DNA of 64,000 nucleotides from VXNE01 sp965116625 (GCA_965116625.1 OZ220717.1:620001-684000); one strand, 5' to 3'. Numbered from the stretch's first letter, positions 12,971 through 21,969 are shown. Program-made: numbers and translations. Notes: generated by a model not told the origin, from the letters alone.

Positions 12971-13846
12971 CTACGTGATCTGCGTGCCGACGCCGCCATC
13001 GGTGAAGATCTCGAGCAACGTCGCATGCGGAACGCGGCCGTCGATGATCTGGGCTGACGTCACGCCAGCCGCCATGGCGTCCAGCGCGCAACGCACCTTG
13101 GGCAGCATGCCTCCCTTGATCTCGCCGTCCTCGATCATCTTCTCGATCTTCGCGCGGCTCGGCGCGACCAGTGTCGACCCGTCGGGTTTCAGTACCCCCG
13201 GCGTATCCGTGAGCAATACCAGCTTGGCCGCATTCAGGCGCGCCGCCAGGGCACTCGCCACGAAGTCCGCATTGATGTTGTAGGAAACACCATCGTCGCC
13301 TACCCCGATCGGCGCGATCACGGGGATGAAGTCACGGTCCACGAGCGCGTCGAGCACACCCGGGTTGACCTCGGCGATGTCGCCGACGTGCCCGATATCC
13401 ACGATCTCCGGCTCCTTGAACTCCGGACGTTCCCGCGTCAGCTTGAGCTTGCGCGCCCGGATGAGGTTCCCGTCCTTGCCGGTAAGGCCCGCGGCACTGC
13501 CTCCCTCGGCATTGATCAGCGAAACGATCTCCTTGTTCACCAGTCCGCCGAGCACCATCTGCACGACGTCCATGGTGGCCGAGTCCGTGACGCGCAGGCC
13601 GTCGACGAACCGCGTCTCGATCGAAAGCCTTTGCAGCAGTTCCCCGATCTGGGGCCCTCCGCCATGGACAACGACGGGTTTCATGCCGACCAGCTTCACC
13701 AGCACCACGTCGCGCGCGAATGCATGTTTCAGCGCGGGGTCGACCATCGCTGCACCGCCGTACTTGATGACGACCGTCGAACCGTGGAACTTGCGAATGT
13801 AGGGCAAAGCCTCGATCAGGATCTTCGCCGTGTCTTCACGTGACAT
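12971..13846 (-). CDS. argB: acetylglutamate kinase
   Basis: Phosphorylates N-acetylglutamate in arginine synthesis. The amino acid kinase signatures VVIKYGGAAM (about residues 24-33) and VVVHGGGPQIGELL are present, with the late ATP-binding segment GGMLPKVRCALDAMAAGV. The length of 291 aa is normal. It lies 18 bp after algC on the minus strand. The C-terminal HATLLEIFTDGGVGTQI is the usual end of the cyclic, arginine-sensitive type, though inhibition is not shown by sequence alone. Confidence 0.97.
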   Translation of the reverse strand: MSREDTAKILIEALPYIRKFHGSTVVIKYGGAAMVDPALKHAFARDVVLVKLVGMKPVVVHGGGPQIGELLQRLSIETRFVDGLRVTDSATMDVVQMVLGGLVNKEIVSLINAEGGSAAGLTGKDGNLIRARKLKLTRERPEFKEPEIVDIGHVGDIAEVNPGVLDALVDRDFIPVIAPIGVGDDGVSYNINADFVASALAARLNAAKLVLLTDTPGVLKPDGSTLVAPSRAKIEKMIEDGEIKGGMLPKVRCALDAMAAGVTSAQIIDGRVPHATLLEIFTDGGVGTQIT

Positions 13847-13864
13847 CTCAAGCCCCCCTTGCCG

Positions 13865-15256
13865 TCAGAACGTGAGAGCCGGATCTACGGCGGACAGTTG
13901 CACACCGAAGGTGGAACGGATGCGGGCGAGCGCGTCCGCATCGTCCGCTTCGAAGCGCAAGGTAAGCGCTGGAGACGTGTTCGAGGCACGCACCAGTCCG
14001 AAGCCATCTTCGTAGTCGACGCGGAGTCCGTCGATTCTCGTCACGGTTCCAGGCCCGAAGTCCGCCGACTCCGACAGTTGCTCGATGATGCGGAATTTCT
14101 CCGACTCCGATGTCGGGACCTTGATCTCCGGCGTCGTACAGGGGACGGGAAAATCGGCGAACAGATCATCCAGGGGGCAATCCCTGGCTGCGGCGATCTC
14201 CAGCAGCCGCGCACCCGCATAGATGGCGTCATCAAAGCCGAACCAGCGTTCCCCGAAACAGATGTGGCCGCTGAATTCGCCGCCGAACAGCGCGCCAGTC
14301 TCCCTTATCCTCGCCTTGATGTGGGAATGCCCCGTCCGACTCATGATCGGGTTTCCCCCGGCCTCGGCAACCACTTTCCCGAGATGGCGTGAACACTTCA
14401 CGTCATAGACGATGTCCGTGCCGGGGTTTCGGACGGCGATATCACGCGCGAACAGCATCATGAGCCGATCGGGCCAGATGATCCTTCCGCTGTTGGTGAC
14501 GACCCCCAGCCGGTCCGCATCGCCGTCGAACGCGACGCCCATGTCCGCGCCGTGCGCATGGACCGCGGCGATGAGGTCGTCCAGGTTCGCGGGGTCGGCG
14601 GGGTCGGGATGGTGGTTCGGAAAGCTGCCATCCACATCCGCGTAGAGGCTCACCACTTCGCAACCGAGCCGTTCGAAAAGCGCCGGAGCCACGAGACCGG
14701 CCACGCCATTCCCGCTGTCCATCACGATCTTGAGCGGGCGCGCGAGGGCAACATCGGCCTGGACGCGATCCATGTACGATTCGATGACCGCGGCTGATCG
14801 CACGGCGCCTCCGGGGCGCGTCGGACAGTCGCCACGCTCTATGCGCGAACGCAAGTTGGAAATGGCTTCCCCGGAGAGCACGGCGCCCCCAATCACCATC
14901 TTCAAGCCGTTGTACTCGGCCGGATTGTGCGATCCGGTGATCATGATCCCCGTCTGCGTTTCGAGCGCGTAGGTCGCATAGTAGAGAAGCGGTGTCGGAA
15001 CGACGCCGACATCGATCACGTCGCAACCGCCAGTGGCAAGGCCGGACACGAGGGCATCGCGCAAACTCCCGGTCGAACGGCGGCCATCGCCGCCCACGGC
15101 GACCTTCGCGAAGCCCCGATCGAGGGATTCCGCCGCAAATGCACGGCCAATCCAGGAAACCGCCTGGGCCGTCAGGTTCCGGCCCGCGATGCCACGAATG
15201 TCGTAAGCGCGGAATATCTCCGGCGCGATGTCTACGGGTCGTTCCATCCCCGTCAC
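13865..15256 (-). CDS. algC: phosphomannomutase/phosphoglucomutase
   Basis: An alpha-D-phosphohexomutase interconverting 1- and 6-phosphates of mannose or glucose for polysaccharide synthesis. It opens EIFRAYDIRGIAG. The phosphoserine loop is GIMITGSHNPAEYNGLK, the metal loop FDGDADRLG, and the sugar-binding loop GGEFSGHI. The GTG at 15256 overlaps the coaBC stop (GTGA); an ATG nine bases on (15247) is an alternative. dut, which often separates algC and coaBC, is missing. Confidence 0.94.
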   Translation of the reverse strand: MTGMERPVDIAPEIFRAYDIRGIAGRNLTAQAVSWIGRAFAAESLDRGFAKVAVGGDGRRSTGSLRDALVSGLATGGCDVIDVGVVPTPLLYYATYALETQTGIMITGSHNPAEYNGLKMVIGGAVLSGEAISNLRSRIERGDCPTRPGGAVRSAAVIESYMDRVQADVALARPLKIVMDSGNGVAGLVAPALFERLGCEVVSLYADVDGSFPNHHPDPADPANLDDLIAAVHAHGADMGVAFDGDADRLGVVTNSGRIIWPDRLMMLFARDIAVRNPGTDIVYDVKCSRHLGKVVAEAGGNPIMSRTGHSHIKARIRETGALFGGEFSGHICFGERWFGFDDAIYAGARLLEIAAARDCPLDDLFADFPVPCTTPEIKVPTSESEKFRIIEQLSESADFGPGTVTRIDGLRVDYEDGFGLVRASNTSPALTLRFEADDADALARIRSTFGVQLSAVDPALTF

Positions 15257-16503
15257 GCCTGGCGCGTCAGATCACCGCGGGTCGTATCGTTCCTGCGACG
15301 GAACAGGAGAGCGATGGCGTCGATCAGTTTTTCGGACACCGTCTCCTTGGAATCGATCGGGAAGACGGTTTCGCCGGAAGGTTCGATGAACGTCACGGCA
15401 TTGCGATCGCTGTCGAAACCGATGTTCTCGTCGGACACATCGTTCAGGACGATGGCGGCGCAGCCCTTGCGCGCCAGCTTGTCCCGGGCATGGCGCAAGG
15501 TGTCGTGGGTCTCGGCCGCAAAACCGATGGCGCAGGGACAGACTTCGGCCGCACGCGCGAGGATATCGGGGTTCTCCCTGAGTTCGATCCACAACTCGGA
15601 CGCCTCGCCCGGCTGCTTTGTCTTCATCTTTGTCTTCATCTTCCGGTCCTGCGCTGCTGCCGGGCGATAGTCCGCCACCGCGGCCACGCCGATGAAGACA
15701 TCCGTCTCCGGGAGCTCAGAATCCACGGCCTCGTACATCTCCCTCGCGGTCGTCACGTCGATACGTCGGATACCAGCAGGCGCCTCGAACCCAACGGGCC
15801 CGCTCACAAGCGTGACGTTCGCGCCCGCGTCGCGCGCCGCCCGCGCCAGGGCATAGCCCTGCTTGCCCGAGCTGTGGTTCGAGATGTAGCGCACGGGATC
15901 GATGGGTTCCCGGGTCGGTCCGGCTGTCAGCAGCACGTTGAGGCCGTCCATCGGTTTCGGCCCCCGGGCCAGGCGCCGGGCCAGTTCTGCGACGATCTCC
16001 GCCGGCTCCAGCATCCTGCCCGGCCCGGTTTCGCCACAGGCCTGTTCACCTTCCCCGGGGCCGAGGATCACCGCTCCCGCGTCTTTCAGGCTCGCCAGGT
16101 TGCGTTGCACCGCCGGGTGTTCCCACATCTGTCGATTCATCGCCGGCGCCAGGAACAGGGGGGCAGTGGTTGCCAGGCAGACGTTGGTCAGCAGATCAGG
16201 CGCCAGGCCGGCCGCCAGGCGCGCGATGACGTGGGCGGTGGCAGGCGCCACGACGACCGCGTCCGCCCATCGCGCCAGCTCGATATGACCCATCGCGGCT
16301 TCCGCTTCCGCGTCCCACAGATCGCTGCGCACTCGCTGCCCCGCCACTGCCTGAAGGCTCGTCTCCGTGACGAAATGCGAGGCGCTTCGCGTCATGACCG
16401 GGACAACTTCTGCCCCGGCGTTGCGCAAATCTCGCACAAGCTGTGGGGTCTTATACGCGGCGATTCCGCCGGCGATACCCAATAAGATGCGTCTGTCCTG
16501 CAT
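15253..16503 (-). CDS. coaBC: bifunctional phosphopantothenoylcysteine decarboxylase/synthase
   Basis: Coenzyme A synthesis. CoaB joins cysteine to 4'-phosphopantothenate and CoaC decarboxylates the product with FMN. The CoaC half (about 1-190) has GIAGGIAAYK, a conserved His in GHIELARWAD, and PAMNRQMW. The CoaB half starts near VLLTAGPTREPIDPVRYISN. The family's KxKK loop appears as DRKMKTKMKTKQ, enlarged by a perfect 12-bp tandem duplication. The ATG at 16503 (MQDRRILLGIAGG) gives 416 aa. Divergent from radC. Confidence 0.95.
   Translation of the reverse strand: MQDRRILLGIAGGIAAYKTPQLVRDLRNAGAEVVPVMTRSASHFVTETSLQAVAGQRVRSDLWDAEAEAAMGHIELARWADAVVVAPATAHVIARLAAGLAPDLLTNVCLATTAPLFLAPAMNRQMWEHPAVQRNLASLKDAGAVILGPGEGEQACGETGPGRMLEPAEIVAELARRLARGPKPMDGLNVLLTAGPTREPIDPVRYISNHSSGKQGYALARAARDAGANVTLVSGPVGFEAPAGIRRIDVTTAREMYEAVDSELPETDVFIGVAAVADYRPAAAQDRKMKTKMKTKQPGEASELWIELRENPDILARAAEVCPCAIGFAAETHDTLRHARDKLARKGCAAIVLNDVSDENIGFDSDRNAVTFIEPSGETVFPIDSKETVSEKLIDAIALLFRRRNDTTRGDLTRQA
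15616..15642 (-). repeat. 12-bp tandem duplication inside coaBC
   Basis: The coding strand reads AAG ATG AAG ACA twice in perfect copies plus a third AAG, giving KMKTKMKTK. It falls at the lysine-rich KxKK loop of the CoaB domain, so it adds four residues in frame. Confidence 0.85.
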
Positions 16504-16555
16504 GCGAATGTCGGAGCGCCAAACGCGCTTCGCCTTTGCCACCGCAAACTACGGC

Positions 16556-17275
16556 ATGAAAAACGACGCCAACGATACCAGAAGTGCCTTGCCGTCGGCG
16601 GTAGCGGGTCGAGAGTGCCGGTGCGAAAACGAACCACGGGAACGGATCCTCCACCTTGGCCCCGACGCGGCCACCAAGACGGAACTGCTCGCCGCGATCC
16701 TCGGTGTCGACGGGACGTCGGCGGGCGCGCTGGACCTCGCCTCGGCGCTTCTTGCCCGGTTCGGCGATCTGCACCGGCTGCTCGATGCGCCAAGGGAGGC
16801 GCTGGCCGCGTCCGCCGGAATGGGACCGGCGAAGACGGCCGCCATCCTTGCCGTCCGCGGACTCATGGACAACTACCACACGGAGGTCCTGACGCGCGGA
16901 GAAGTCCTATCGAGTTCGACCGGGGTGCGGCGTTACCTGGGCTATCGCCTCGGCCGGCGCGAAAGAGAGGTGTTCGGCGCCCTGTTTCTCGATACGCGAC
17001 ATCACCTGATTTCAAACGAGGAACTGTTCTTCGGCTCGGTGGACAGGGCGATGGTCTATCCGCGCGAAGTCATCAAGTCCTGCCTCAAACACAACGCGAG
17101 CGCCGTCATCCTCTACCACAACCATCCCTCCGGCATTCCGGAGCCGTCGGCGAGCGACATCCAGGTCACCTCCCGGATCGCGATGCTGCTGCAGGAGATC
17201 GACGTGCGGCTCGTCGACCACGTCGTGGTGGGCGCGTCGGAACAGATCTCGTTCGCCGAACGCGGCCTGATCTGA
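16556..17275 (+). CDS. radC: RadC-family JAMM-motif protein
   Basis: A 239-aa protein of the RadC/MPN family. The N-terminal helix-hairpin-helix-like part has KTELLAAIL and AGMGPAKTAAILA. The C-terminal JAB1/MPN domain carries VILYHNHPSGIPEPSASDI with the HxHPSG...D metal motif. The role is unsettled; the old repair function is disputed. The ATG at 16556 leaves 52 bp for the divergent promoter with coaBC, while an in-frame ATG at 16508 would add 16 residues. Confidence 0.92.
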   Translation: MKNDANDTRSALPSAVAGRECRCENEPRERILHLGPDAATKTELLAAILGVDGTSAGALDLASALLARFGDLHRLLDAPREALAASAGMGPAKTAAILAVRGLMDNYHTEVLTRGEVLSSSTGVRRYLGYRLGRREREVFGALFLDTRHHLISNEELFFGSVDRAMVYPREVIKSCLKHNASAVILYHNHPSGIPEPSASDIQVTSRIAMLLQEIDVRLVDHVVVGASEQISFAERGLI

Positions 17276-17365
17276 GGGAAGCATTCGGGTAAGCGCTCAG
17301 TGGCCCAGTGGACGCTTTCCCGCGGATTTGGTAAAAAGCGCCGTCCGCTTTCGACTGTCGAAACG

Positions 17366-17602
17366 ATGTCTCAAGTCTGTCAGGTCACCGGCAAGCGCCC
17401 GATGAGCGGGAACAACGTTTCCCACGCTCACAACAAGACGCGCCGGCGCTTCAAGCCTAATCTGCACTATCACCGTTTCTGGAGCGAAGGCGAACAGCGG
17501 TTCATCCGCCTGCGCGTCTCGGCGCAGGGCATGCGATTGATCGACAAGAAGGGAATCGACGCCGTGCTGGCCGACATGCGCAAGCGCGGGGTCCGCGTCT
17601 GA
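17366..17602 (+). CDS. rpmB: 50S ribosomal protein L28
   Basis: A 78-aa protein, MSQVCQVTGKRPMSGNNVSHAHNK in outline, the standard L28 start. Basic, ending MRKRGVRV. The ATG at 17366 fits the family length; in-frame upstream codons do not. Paired with rpmG 24 bp downstream, as usual. Confidence 0.97.
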   Translation: MSQVCQVTGKRPMSGNNVSHAHNKTRRRFKPNLHYHRFWSEGEQRFIRLRVSAQGMRLIDKKGIDAVLADMRKRGVRV

Positions 17603-17626
17603 TCCACGGGCAAGGGAGCTTTAGTC

Positions 17627-17782
17627 GTGCGAGAGAAGATCAAACTCGAATCCAGCGCCGGTACCGGCCATTACTACACGACCGACAAGAACAAGCGGAA
17701 CACGCCGAACAAGCTCGAGTTCAGGAAGTATGACCCGGTGGTGCGCAAGCACGTCATCTACCGGGAGGCGAAGATCAAGTAG
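17627..17782 (+). CDS. rpmG: 50S ribosomal protein L33
   Basis: A 51-aa protein starting at a GTG with GGGAG about 9 bases upstream. It reads VREKIKLESSAGTGHYYTT at the start and ends VVRKHVIYREAKIK, the typical L33 pattern (REKIKL.S...H.Y.T.KN....KLE..K.DP...KHV.YKE.KIK). The zinc-binding Cys of some L33 forms are absent, so it is a Cys-less form. Forms an operon with rpmB. Confidence 0.96.
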   Translation: MREKIKLESSAGTGHYYTTDKNKRNTPNKLEFRKYDPVVRKHVIYREAKIK

Positions 17783-17898
17783 CCAGCTTCGTCGGCTTTC
17801 TTCCTTTCCCCGGCCGAGGAGCTGTTCCAGTTTCGCTCGCCCGCCATGATGGACGGGTCCCTTAGGCGGATTTCCGGAGCGACCTCCGGCTTAACCCG

Positions 17899-18708
17899 AT
17901 GCCCGAACTCCCTGAAGTAGAAACGACGCTTCGGGGTATCGCCCCCAGCATTCTGAATCGGCGTATCGTCGCGTTGGACATCCGCGAGGCTCGCCTTCGC
18001 TGGCCGGTCAGGATTCCATCCGAAGTTTGCGGTGAGCGTATCGTCCGGCTGACCCGCCGGGCCAAGTACCTCCTTCTGCACGCCGACACCGGCGCGCTGA
18101 TCCTGCATCTCGGCATGTCGGGACACCTGAGGATCGTGTCCGGCAACGAACCGCCCGGCAAGCACGATCATGTGGACATCATCCTCGATCACGGTCTGGC
18201 GCTCCGCCTGACTGACCCGAGGCGCTTCGGCAGCCTGCACTGGCAACCAAAACCGGTCCGGGACCACTGGCTGCTCCGGAACCTCGGTGTGGAGCCGCTG
18301 TCGGAGGCTTTCACCGGCGACTACCTCCATGCCAGGTCCAGGGGCCGCCGGTTGGCCGTGAAGAACTTCCTCATGGATGCACGCATCGTGGTGGGGATCG
18401 GCAACATTTACGCCAACGAGGCTCTCTTCAAGTCCGGCGTGCGGCCGAGAACCGCGGCAGGCCGGTTGAGCCGGCCACGCTACCGCAAGATCGCCGCGGC
18501 GATGCGCGAAACGCTCAGCGCGGCCATCGACCAGGGCGGGACGACGTTACGTGACTTCGTCGGAAGTGATGGCAGGCCGGGGTATTTCGCGAACGAACTG
18601 TTCGTCTACGGCCGCGAGGGCGAGCCGTGCCGGCGGTGCGGGTCGATCCTGAAGGGGCTACGCGTGGGGCAGCGCAGCACCGTGTACTGCCCGAACTGCC
18701 AGCGATAA
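17899..18708 (+). CDS. mutM: formamidopyrimidine-DNA glycosylase
   Basis: Removes 8-oxoguanine and formamidopyrimidines and nicks the abasic site. The catalytic N-terminus is MPELPEVETTLRGI (Pro2, Glu3, Glu6). The conserved lysine lies in the HVDIILDHG-proximal loop, and a C-terminal zinc finger CRRCGS...YCPNCQR closes the protein. The 269-aa length is normal. It follows rpmG after 116 bp in which nothing further was recognised. Confidence 0.96.
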   Translation: MPELPEVETTLRGIAPSILNRRIVALDIREARLRWPVRIPSEVCGERIVRLTRRAKYLLLHADTGALILHLGMSGHLRIVSGNEPPGKHDHVDIILDHGLALRLTDPRRFGSLHWQPKPVRDHWLLRNLGVEPLSEAFTGDYLHARSRGRRLAVKNFLMDARIVVGIGNIYANEALFKSGVRPRTAAGRLSRPRYRKIAAAMRETLSAAIDQGGTTLRDFVGSDGRPGYFANELFVYGREGEPCRRCGSILKGLRVGQRSTVYCPNCQR

Positions 18709-18758
18709 CGCCACGAACCCGGAGCGCCGCCCAAGCGCCGTTTCGCCGATCCGGACCG

Positions 18759-19085
18759 TCAAACCTGTTTCGAACAGGGTCCCTTGTCGATGCGGCCCGC
18801 TGTCCTGCACGCGTCCGAGCAGAACTTCGACGCGCCGTACGGAACGAACCATTCGGCGCAGGCCCGGCACTGGGTCGGCTCCGACGTTGGCGGCTGAAGT
18901 TTGCCCGAGCGCCGTGCTTCCAGGAGATCGCAGATTGTCGGGTTGCGCCTGGCCATGTCGCGAAACTCGCGGTCGCCGACATCGAGGAGGTCGACGATCG
19001 TCGTCACATCGAGTCGGGGTGAACGCAACAGGAGCGAGATCGCCTGCTCTTCGAGCGTTATGTGCACATCACCCGGCGATGCCAT
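18759..19085 (-). CDS. small protein with CxxC-CxxxC putative zinc motif
   Basis: A 108-aa protein not recognised as a named family. The N-terminal 50 residues are helical and leucine-rich (EEQAISLLLRSPRLDVTTIVDLL). Residues about 75-95 read CRACAEWFVPYGASKFCSDAC, a CxxC-x12-CxxxC arrangement suited to binding zinc, followed by a basic end. AAAGGCGG lies about 5 bases before the ATG at 19085. It lies 52 bp after the SMP-30 gene on the same strand, possibly its operon mate. Confidence 0.6.
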   Translation of the reverse strand: MASPGDVHITLEEQAISLLLRSPRLDVTTIVDLLDVGDREFRDMARRNPTICDLLEARRSGKLQPPTSEPTQCRACAEWFVPYGASKFCSDACRTAGRIDKGPCSKQV

Positions 19086-19137
19086 GCGACCGCCTTTCGG
19101 AGGAGCGGAACGGATACTGTAAACGGTGTCCTCGCCG

Positions 19138-19986
19138 TCAGCCAGTACGGACCCTGGCAGGTGGGACAGCCAGGCCCGGGACATCGGTTCGCATCCGGTA
19201 CACCGACCCTTCCCGATCACCTCCGGTGCCCACCGACCCCGTGACCACATAGAGGTCGCGCAAATCGTCACCGCCAAAGCAGACGCTGGTACACATCGGC
19301 ACCGGCGTTGCGACGTGCTCGCGCAGCCGTCCGTCCGACTCGAAGACGCGGACGCCGCCGCCTCCCGCGACTGCAAGCCACACCGCGCCGTCTTCGGACA
19401 CGGCAAGCCCGTCGGGCGAGCCCACCTCCACGCTGGCGAACGGAAGTTTCTCACCGAGGCTCCCGTCCTCCGCCACCGCGTATTGGAAGACGGTCTGGCG
19501 CCGGGAATCCGAGTGGTAGAGCGTGCCGCCGTCCGGCGAGAAACCGAGACCGTTGGTCAACACGATGTCGGTCGCAACCACGCGGCTGGTACCGTCCAGG
19601 TCGATCAGGTGGAGGTCGCCGGGAATCTGATCGCCTTCCTCGAACACCGGACTGCCCAGCGAGCCCGCGTAGATCCGTCCGGCCGCGTCGGTGGTGAGGT
19701 CGTTGTAACCAAAGTTGCCGTTGTCGAGATCCCGGTCGAGCAACACGAGGGTGTCACCGCCCGCAAAGCTCTTGAACGAGATGTTGCGCCCGCCGACGAC
19801 CATCCCGTTGTGCTCGTGCAAGGCCATGCCGCCGATACCCCGCCGATAGGGGAAAACGGTGGAAACCGCCCCATCGAAGCCGAGGCAGTACACCCCGCCG
19901 TCATGCACATCGCTGAAGATGAGCCCCCTTCCGGGTACCCACACCGGGCCCTCTACCAGGGTGTAACCGTGGGCCAGTCGCTCCAT
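19138..19986 (-). CDS. SMP-30/gluconolactonase-family protein
   Basis: A 282-aa six-bladed beta-propeller of the SMP-30/LRE family, usually a metal-dependent lactonase of sugar or aromatic acids. The metal-site pattern can be traced as EGPVW at residue 12, the Asn in LTNGLGFSPDGGTLY, and the Asp in GSPDGLAVSEDG. No signal peptide, so likely cytosolic. It lies 43 bp after the ThDP-dependent lyase on the minus strand, so the two are probably cotranscribed. The substrate cannot be read from the sequence. Confidence 0.85.
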   Translation of the reverse strand: MERLAHGYTLVEGPVWVPGRGLIFSDVHDGGVYCLGFDGAVSTVFPYRRGIGGMALHEHNGMVVGGRNISFKSFAGGDTLVLLDRDLDNGNFGYNDLTTDAAGRIYAGSLGSPVFEEGDQIPGDLHLIDLDGTSRVVATDIVLTNGLGFSPDGGTLYHSDSRRQTVFQYAVAEDGSLGEKLPFASVEVGSPDGLAVSEDGAVWLAVAGGGGVRVFESDGRLREHVATPVPMCTSVCFGGDDLRDLYVVTGSVGTGGDREGSVYRMRTDVPGLAVPPARVRTG

Positions 19987-20029
19987 CCGCTATACCTGGC
20001 GCGGACGCGGGAACATCGTCCGCCCGGAC

Positions 20030-21685
20030 TCAGGTCGTCATCCAGCCGAACTGCTGCGGTTTGCGTCCTGCCCCGATGCTGATCGGTATGTTGACCATGG
20101 CCGGCCCGTCGAATGCCATCGCCTCTTCCAGGGCGCCGGGCAGGTCGGCCGGATCCTCCACGTAGAATCCCTTGCCGCCCAACGCTTCGACCATGCCCTC
20201 GTAGTGGGCACCATAGATCAGGACCGAGGGCGGGACTCGCGCCCCCTTCTCCAGCGGTCCGACGCCACCGCCGATACCGCCGTTGTTCAGCACGATCAGC
20301 TTCACCGGCAGGTTGTAACGCACCATCGTCTCGATCTCCATGCCGGAGAACCCGAACGCACTGTCACCCTGCACGGACACCACCGGTTTGCCGGGATTGG
20401 TCACGGCCGCCGCCACGGCAAATCCCAGACCGATACCCATCGTGCCGTAGGTGCCCGCGTCGAGCCTGTGGCGCGGTTGGCGGTTCGGCATCTGCGTCCT
20501 GCCGATGTCCATGGTTGACGCGCCCTCACCGATGATGATGGCGTCCTCCGGAAGCCATTCCACTATGTCCTTATAGGCCCGGTAGTAGTTCATGGGAGAC
20601 GAATCGTCCTGGCGCATGGCCTCGACCGTCGCGACGTTCGCATCCGCCTTCGCCTTCAAGGTCTCGCGCCAGGGAGTCTCAGCCGGATAGAACCATTGTC
20701 GGTTACCGAGCGCCTCGTTCAGTTGGCCGACCACGGCCTTGCCGTCGCCGACGAGCGCGACTTCGGTCGGCACATTGTGGCCGATCTCCTCCTGCTCGAT
20801 ATCGAGCTGGATCACCCGCACACCCTCCTTGAACCGGGGCGGCAGGCCGAAGTGCATGATCCAGTTGAACCTCGCGCCCATGAGAAAGACGAGATCCGAT
20901 TCCCTGAGCGCGGTGCTGCGCGCGGCGCCGACGGACAGCGGGTGGTCGTCCGGCATGACGCCCTTGCCCATAGGCGAGTTGAGGAACGGCAACTGCGTGC
21001 GTTCGATGAACTCGTGCACCTCGTCCTCGGCACGCGACCACGCCATGCCCTTGCCGAGGATGACGAGGGGGTTCTCGGCCGACTCCAGTGCGTCCAGCGC
21101 CTGCTCGACGGATGCGGGATCCACCTGCGGCCGCGCCGGGTCCCCGACCACGGTGCTTGCCGGCACGTCGCTCTCCTCGACCTGCTGGCGGATGATGTCG
21201 TCCGGGAAATCGAGATAGACCGGCCCGGGACGGCCGTTCAGGGACGTTCGGACCACCTGTTCGACCAGGTATGGAATCCGCGTTGCATCTTCGATGGCGC
21301 GCGAAACCTTGCAGTACGGCGCCGCGCGTTCGAGCTGGCGCTCTTCCTGGAATGCCCCCATGCCGTTCTGGTAGGTCGGGGACGCGCCGCCGATGAGAAG
21401 CATCGGCCAGCAGTTCTGTTCCGCATTGGCGAGGCCAGCGAGCGCGTGGATGACGCCGGGGCCCGACACCACCAGGCACGCCTGCGTACGCCCGGTGAGA
21501 TAGCTGGCAGCCTGGGCGGCATAGCTCGCAGCCTGTTCATTGCGCATGCCGATGTACGTGATGCCCTCTTTCTGCGCGGCAGCAGCGACACCGCCCACCG
21601 GGAAGCCGATGATACCGAACATGTAATCGACGCCCTGCTGCTTGAGGCTTCGCGCCATCAGCGTGGCGCCATCAACGGTGGCCAT
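20030..21685 (-). CDS. ThDP-dependent oxalyl-CoA decarboxylase / 2-hydroxyacyl-CoA lyase
   Basis: A 551-aa ThDP enzyme of the OXC/HACL branch. The N-terminal PYR domain carries the catalytic Glu in MRNEQAASYAAQAASYLTG. The ThDP-binding motif is GDSAFGFSGMEIETMVRYNL followed by NNGGIGGG. The block CGTWGVMGIG of YfdU corresponds to AGTYGTMGIG here. OXC cleaves oxalyl-CoA to formyl-CoA and CO2; HACL cleaves 2-hydroxyacyl-CoA to aldehyde and formyl-CoA. The replacement of YRGD after GGI by GGGV argues against a strict oxalyl-CoA enzyme. Divergent from the acyl-CoA synthetase across a repeat-filled intergenic. Confidence 0.85.
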   Translation of the reverse strand: MATVDGATLMARSLKQQGVDYMFGIIGFPVGGVAAAAQKEGITYIGMRNEQAASYAAQAASYLTGRTQACLVVSGPGVIHALAGLANAEQNCWPMLLIGGASPTYQNGMGAFQEERQLERAAPYCKVSRAIEDATRIPYLVEQVVRTSLNGRPGPVYLDFPDDIIRQQVEESDVPASTVVGDPARPQVDPASVEQALDALESAENPLVILGKGMAWSRAEDEVHEFIERTQLPFLNSPMGKGVMPDDHPLSVGAARSTALRESDLVFLMGARFNWIMHFGLPPRFKEGVRVIQLDIEQEEIGHNVPTEVALVGDGKAVVGQLNEALGNRQWFYPAETPWRETLKAKADANVATVEAMRQDDSSPMNYYRAYKDIVEWLPEDAIIIGEGASTMDIGRTQMPNRQPRHRLDAGTYGTMGIGLGFAVAAAVTNPGKPVVSVQGDSAFGFSGMEIETMVRYNLPVKLIVLNNGGIGGGVGPLEKGARVPPSVLIYGAHYEGMVEALGGKGFYVEDPADLPGALEEAMAFDGPAMVNIPISIGAGRKPQQFGWMTT

Positions 21686-21732
21686 GGTTGCTCCCCCTTG
21701 GTGAAATCGGTCGCGGTGAAAACGCGCGTAAG

Positions 21733-21784
21733 CTATCAGACTGTCGGACTTGGCGCACTAGCGGCAAGTTCGACAGGGTGATAG
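21733..21784 (+). repeat. repeat module X copy 1, complete inverted repeat
   Basis: Two 20-base arms pair at 17 positions: CTATCA/TGATAG, CTGTCG/CGACAG and ACTTG/CAAGT, broken by symmetric 2x2 and 1x1 mismatches. The 12-base loop contains GCGCACTAG. The left arm recurs at 21843 and 21970. Confidence 0.8.
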
Positions 21785-21841
21785 GTGGGCTTGGGCGGGG
21801 GCGAAATGCGGCGCGCCCGAAGGGCCGACGGATTTCATGGC
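21785..21841 (-). repeat. dispersed repeat, module Y copy 2
   Basis: Read on the minus strand: GCCATGAAATCCGTCGGCCC, then a short loop, GGGC, and a tail of CGCCCCCGCCCAAGCCCACC type. The central stem is GCCC/GGGC. Inverted relative to copy 4 and abutting X copy 1. Confidence 0.8.
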
Positions 21842-21842
21842 G

Positions 21843-21882
21843 CAGACTGTTGGACTTGGCGCATTAGCGGCAAGTGCAGCTG
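21843..21882 (+). repeat. repeat module X copy 2, partly decayed arms
   Basis: Shares CAGACTGTTGGACTTGGCGC and ATTAGCGGCAAGT with X copy 1 (C-to-T changes in the loop and arm). The inner ACTTG/CAAGT stem is intact and the outer stem is weakened. Confidence 0.7.
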
Positions 21883-21914
21883 GGTGCGGGAACGGGCGGG
21901 ATGGGAGAGACAGA

Positions 21915-21968
21915 GGGCTTGGGCGGGGGTGAAGGACGGCGCACCCCGGGTGCGACGGACTTCATGGC
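21915..21968 (-). repeat. dispersed repeat, module Y copy 3
   Basis: Minus-strand Y copy. The central palindrome is GCACCCCGGGTGC, a perfect inverted repeat whose bases differ from those of copies 2, 5 and 6. Its left end on the minus strand reads TAGTGCCATGAAG, the same TAG-N-GCCATGAA boundary seen at the pheA stop codon. Confidence 0.8.
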
Positions 21969-21969
21969 A

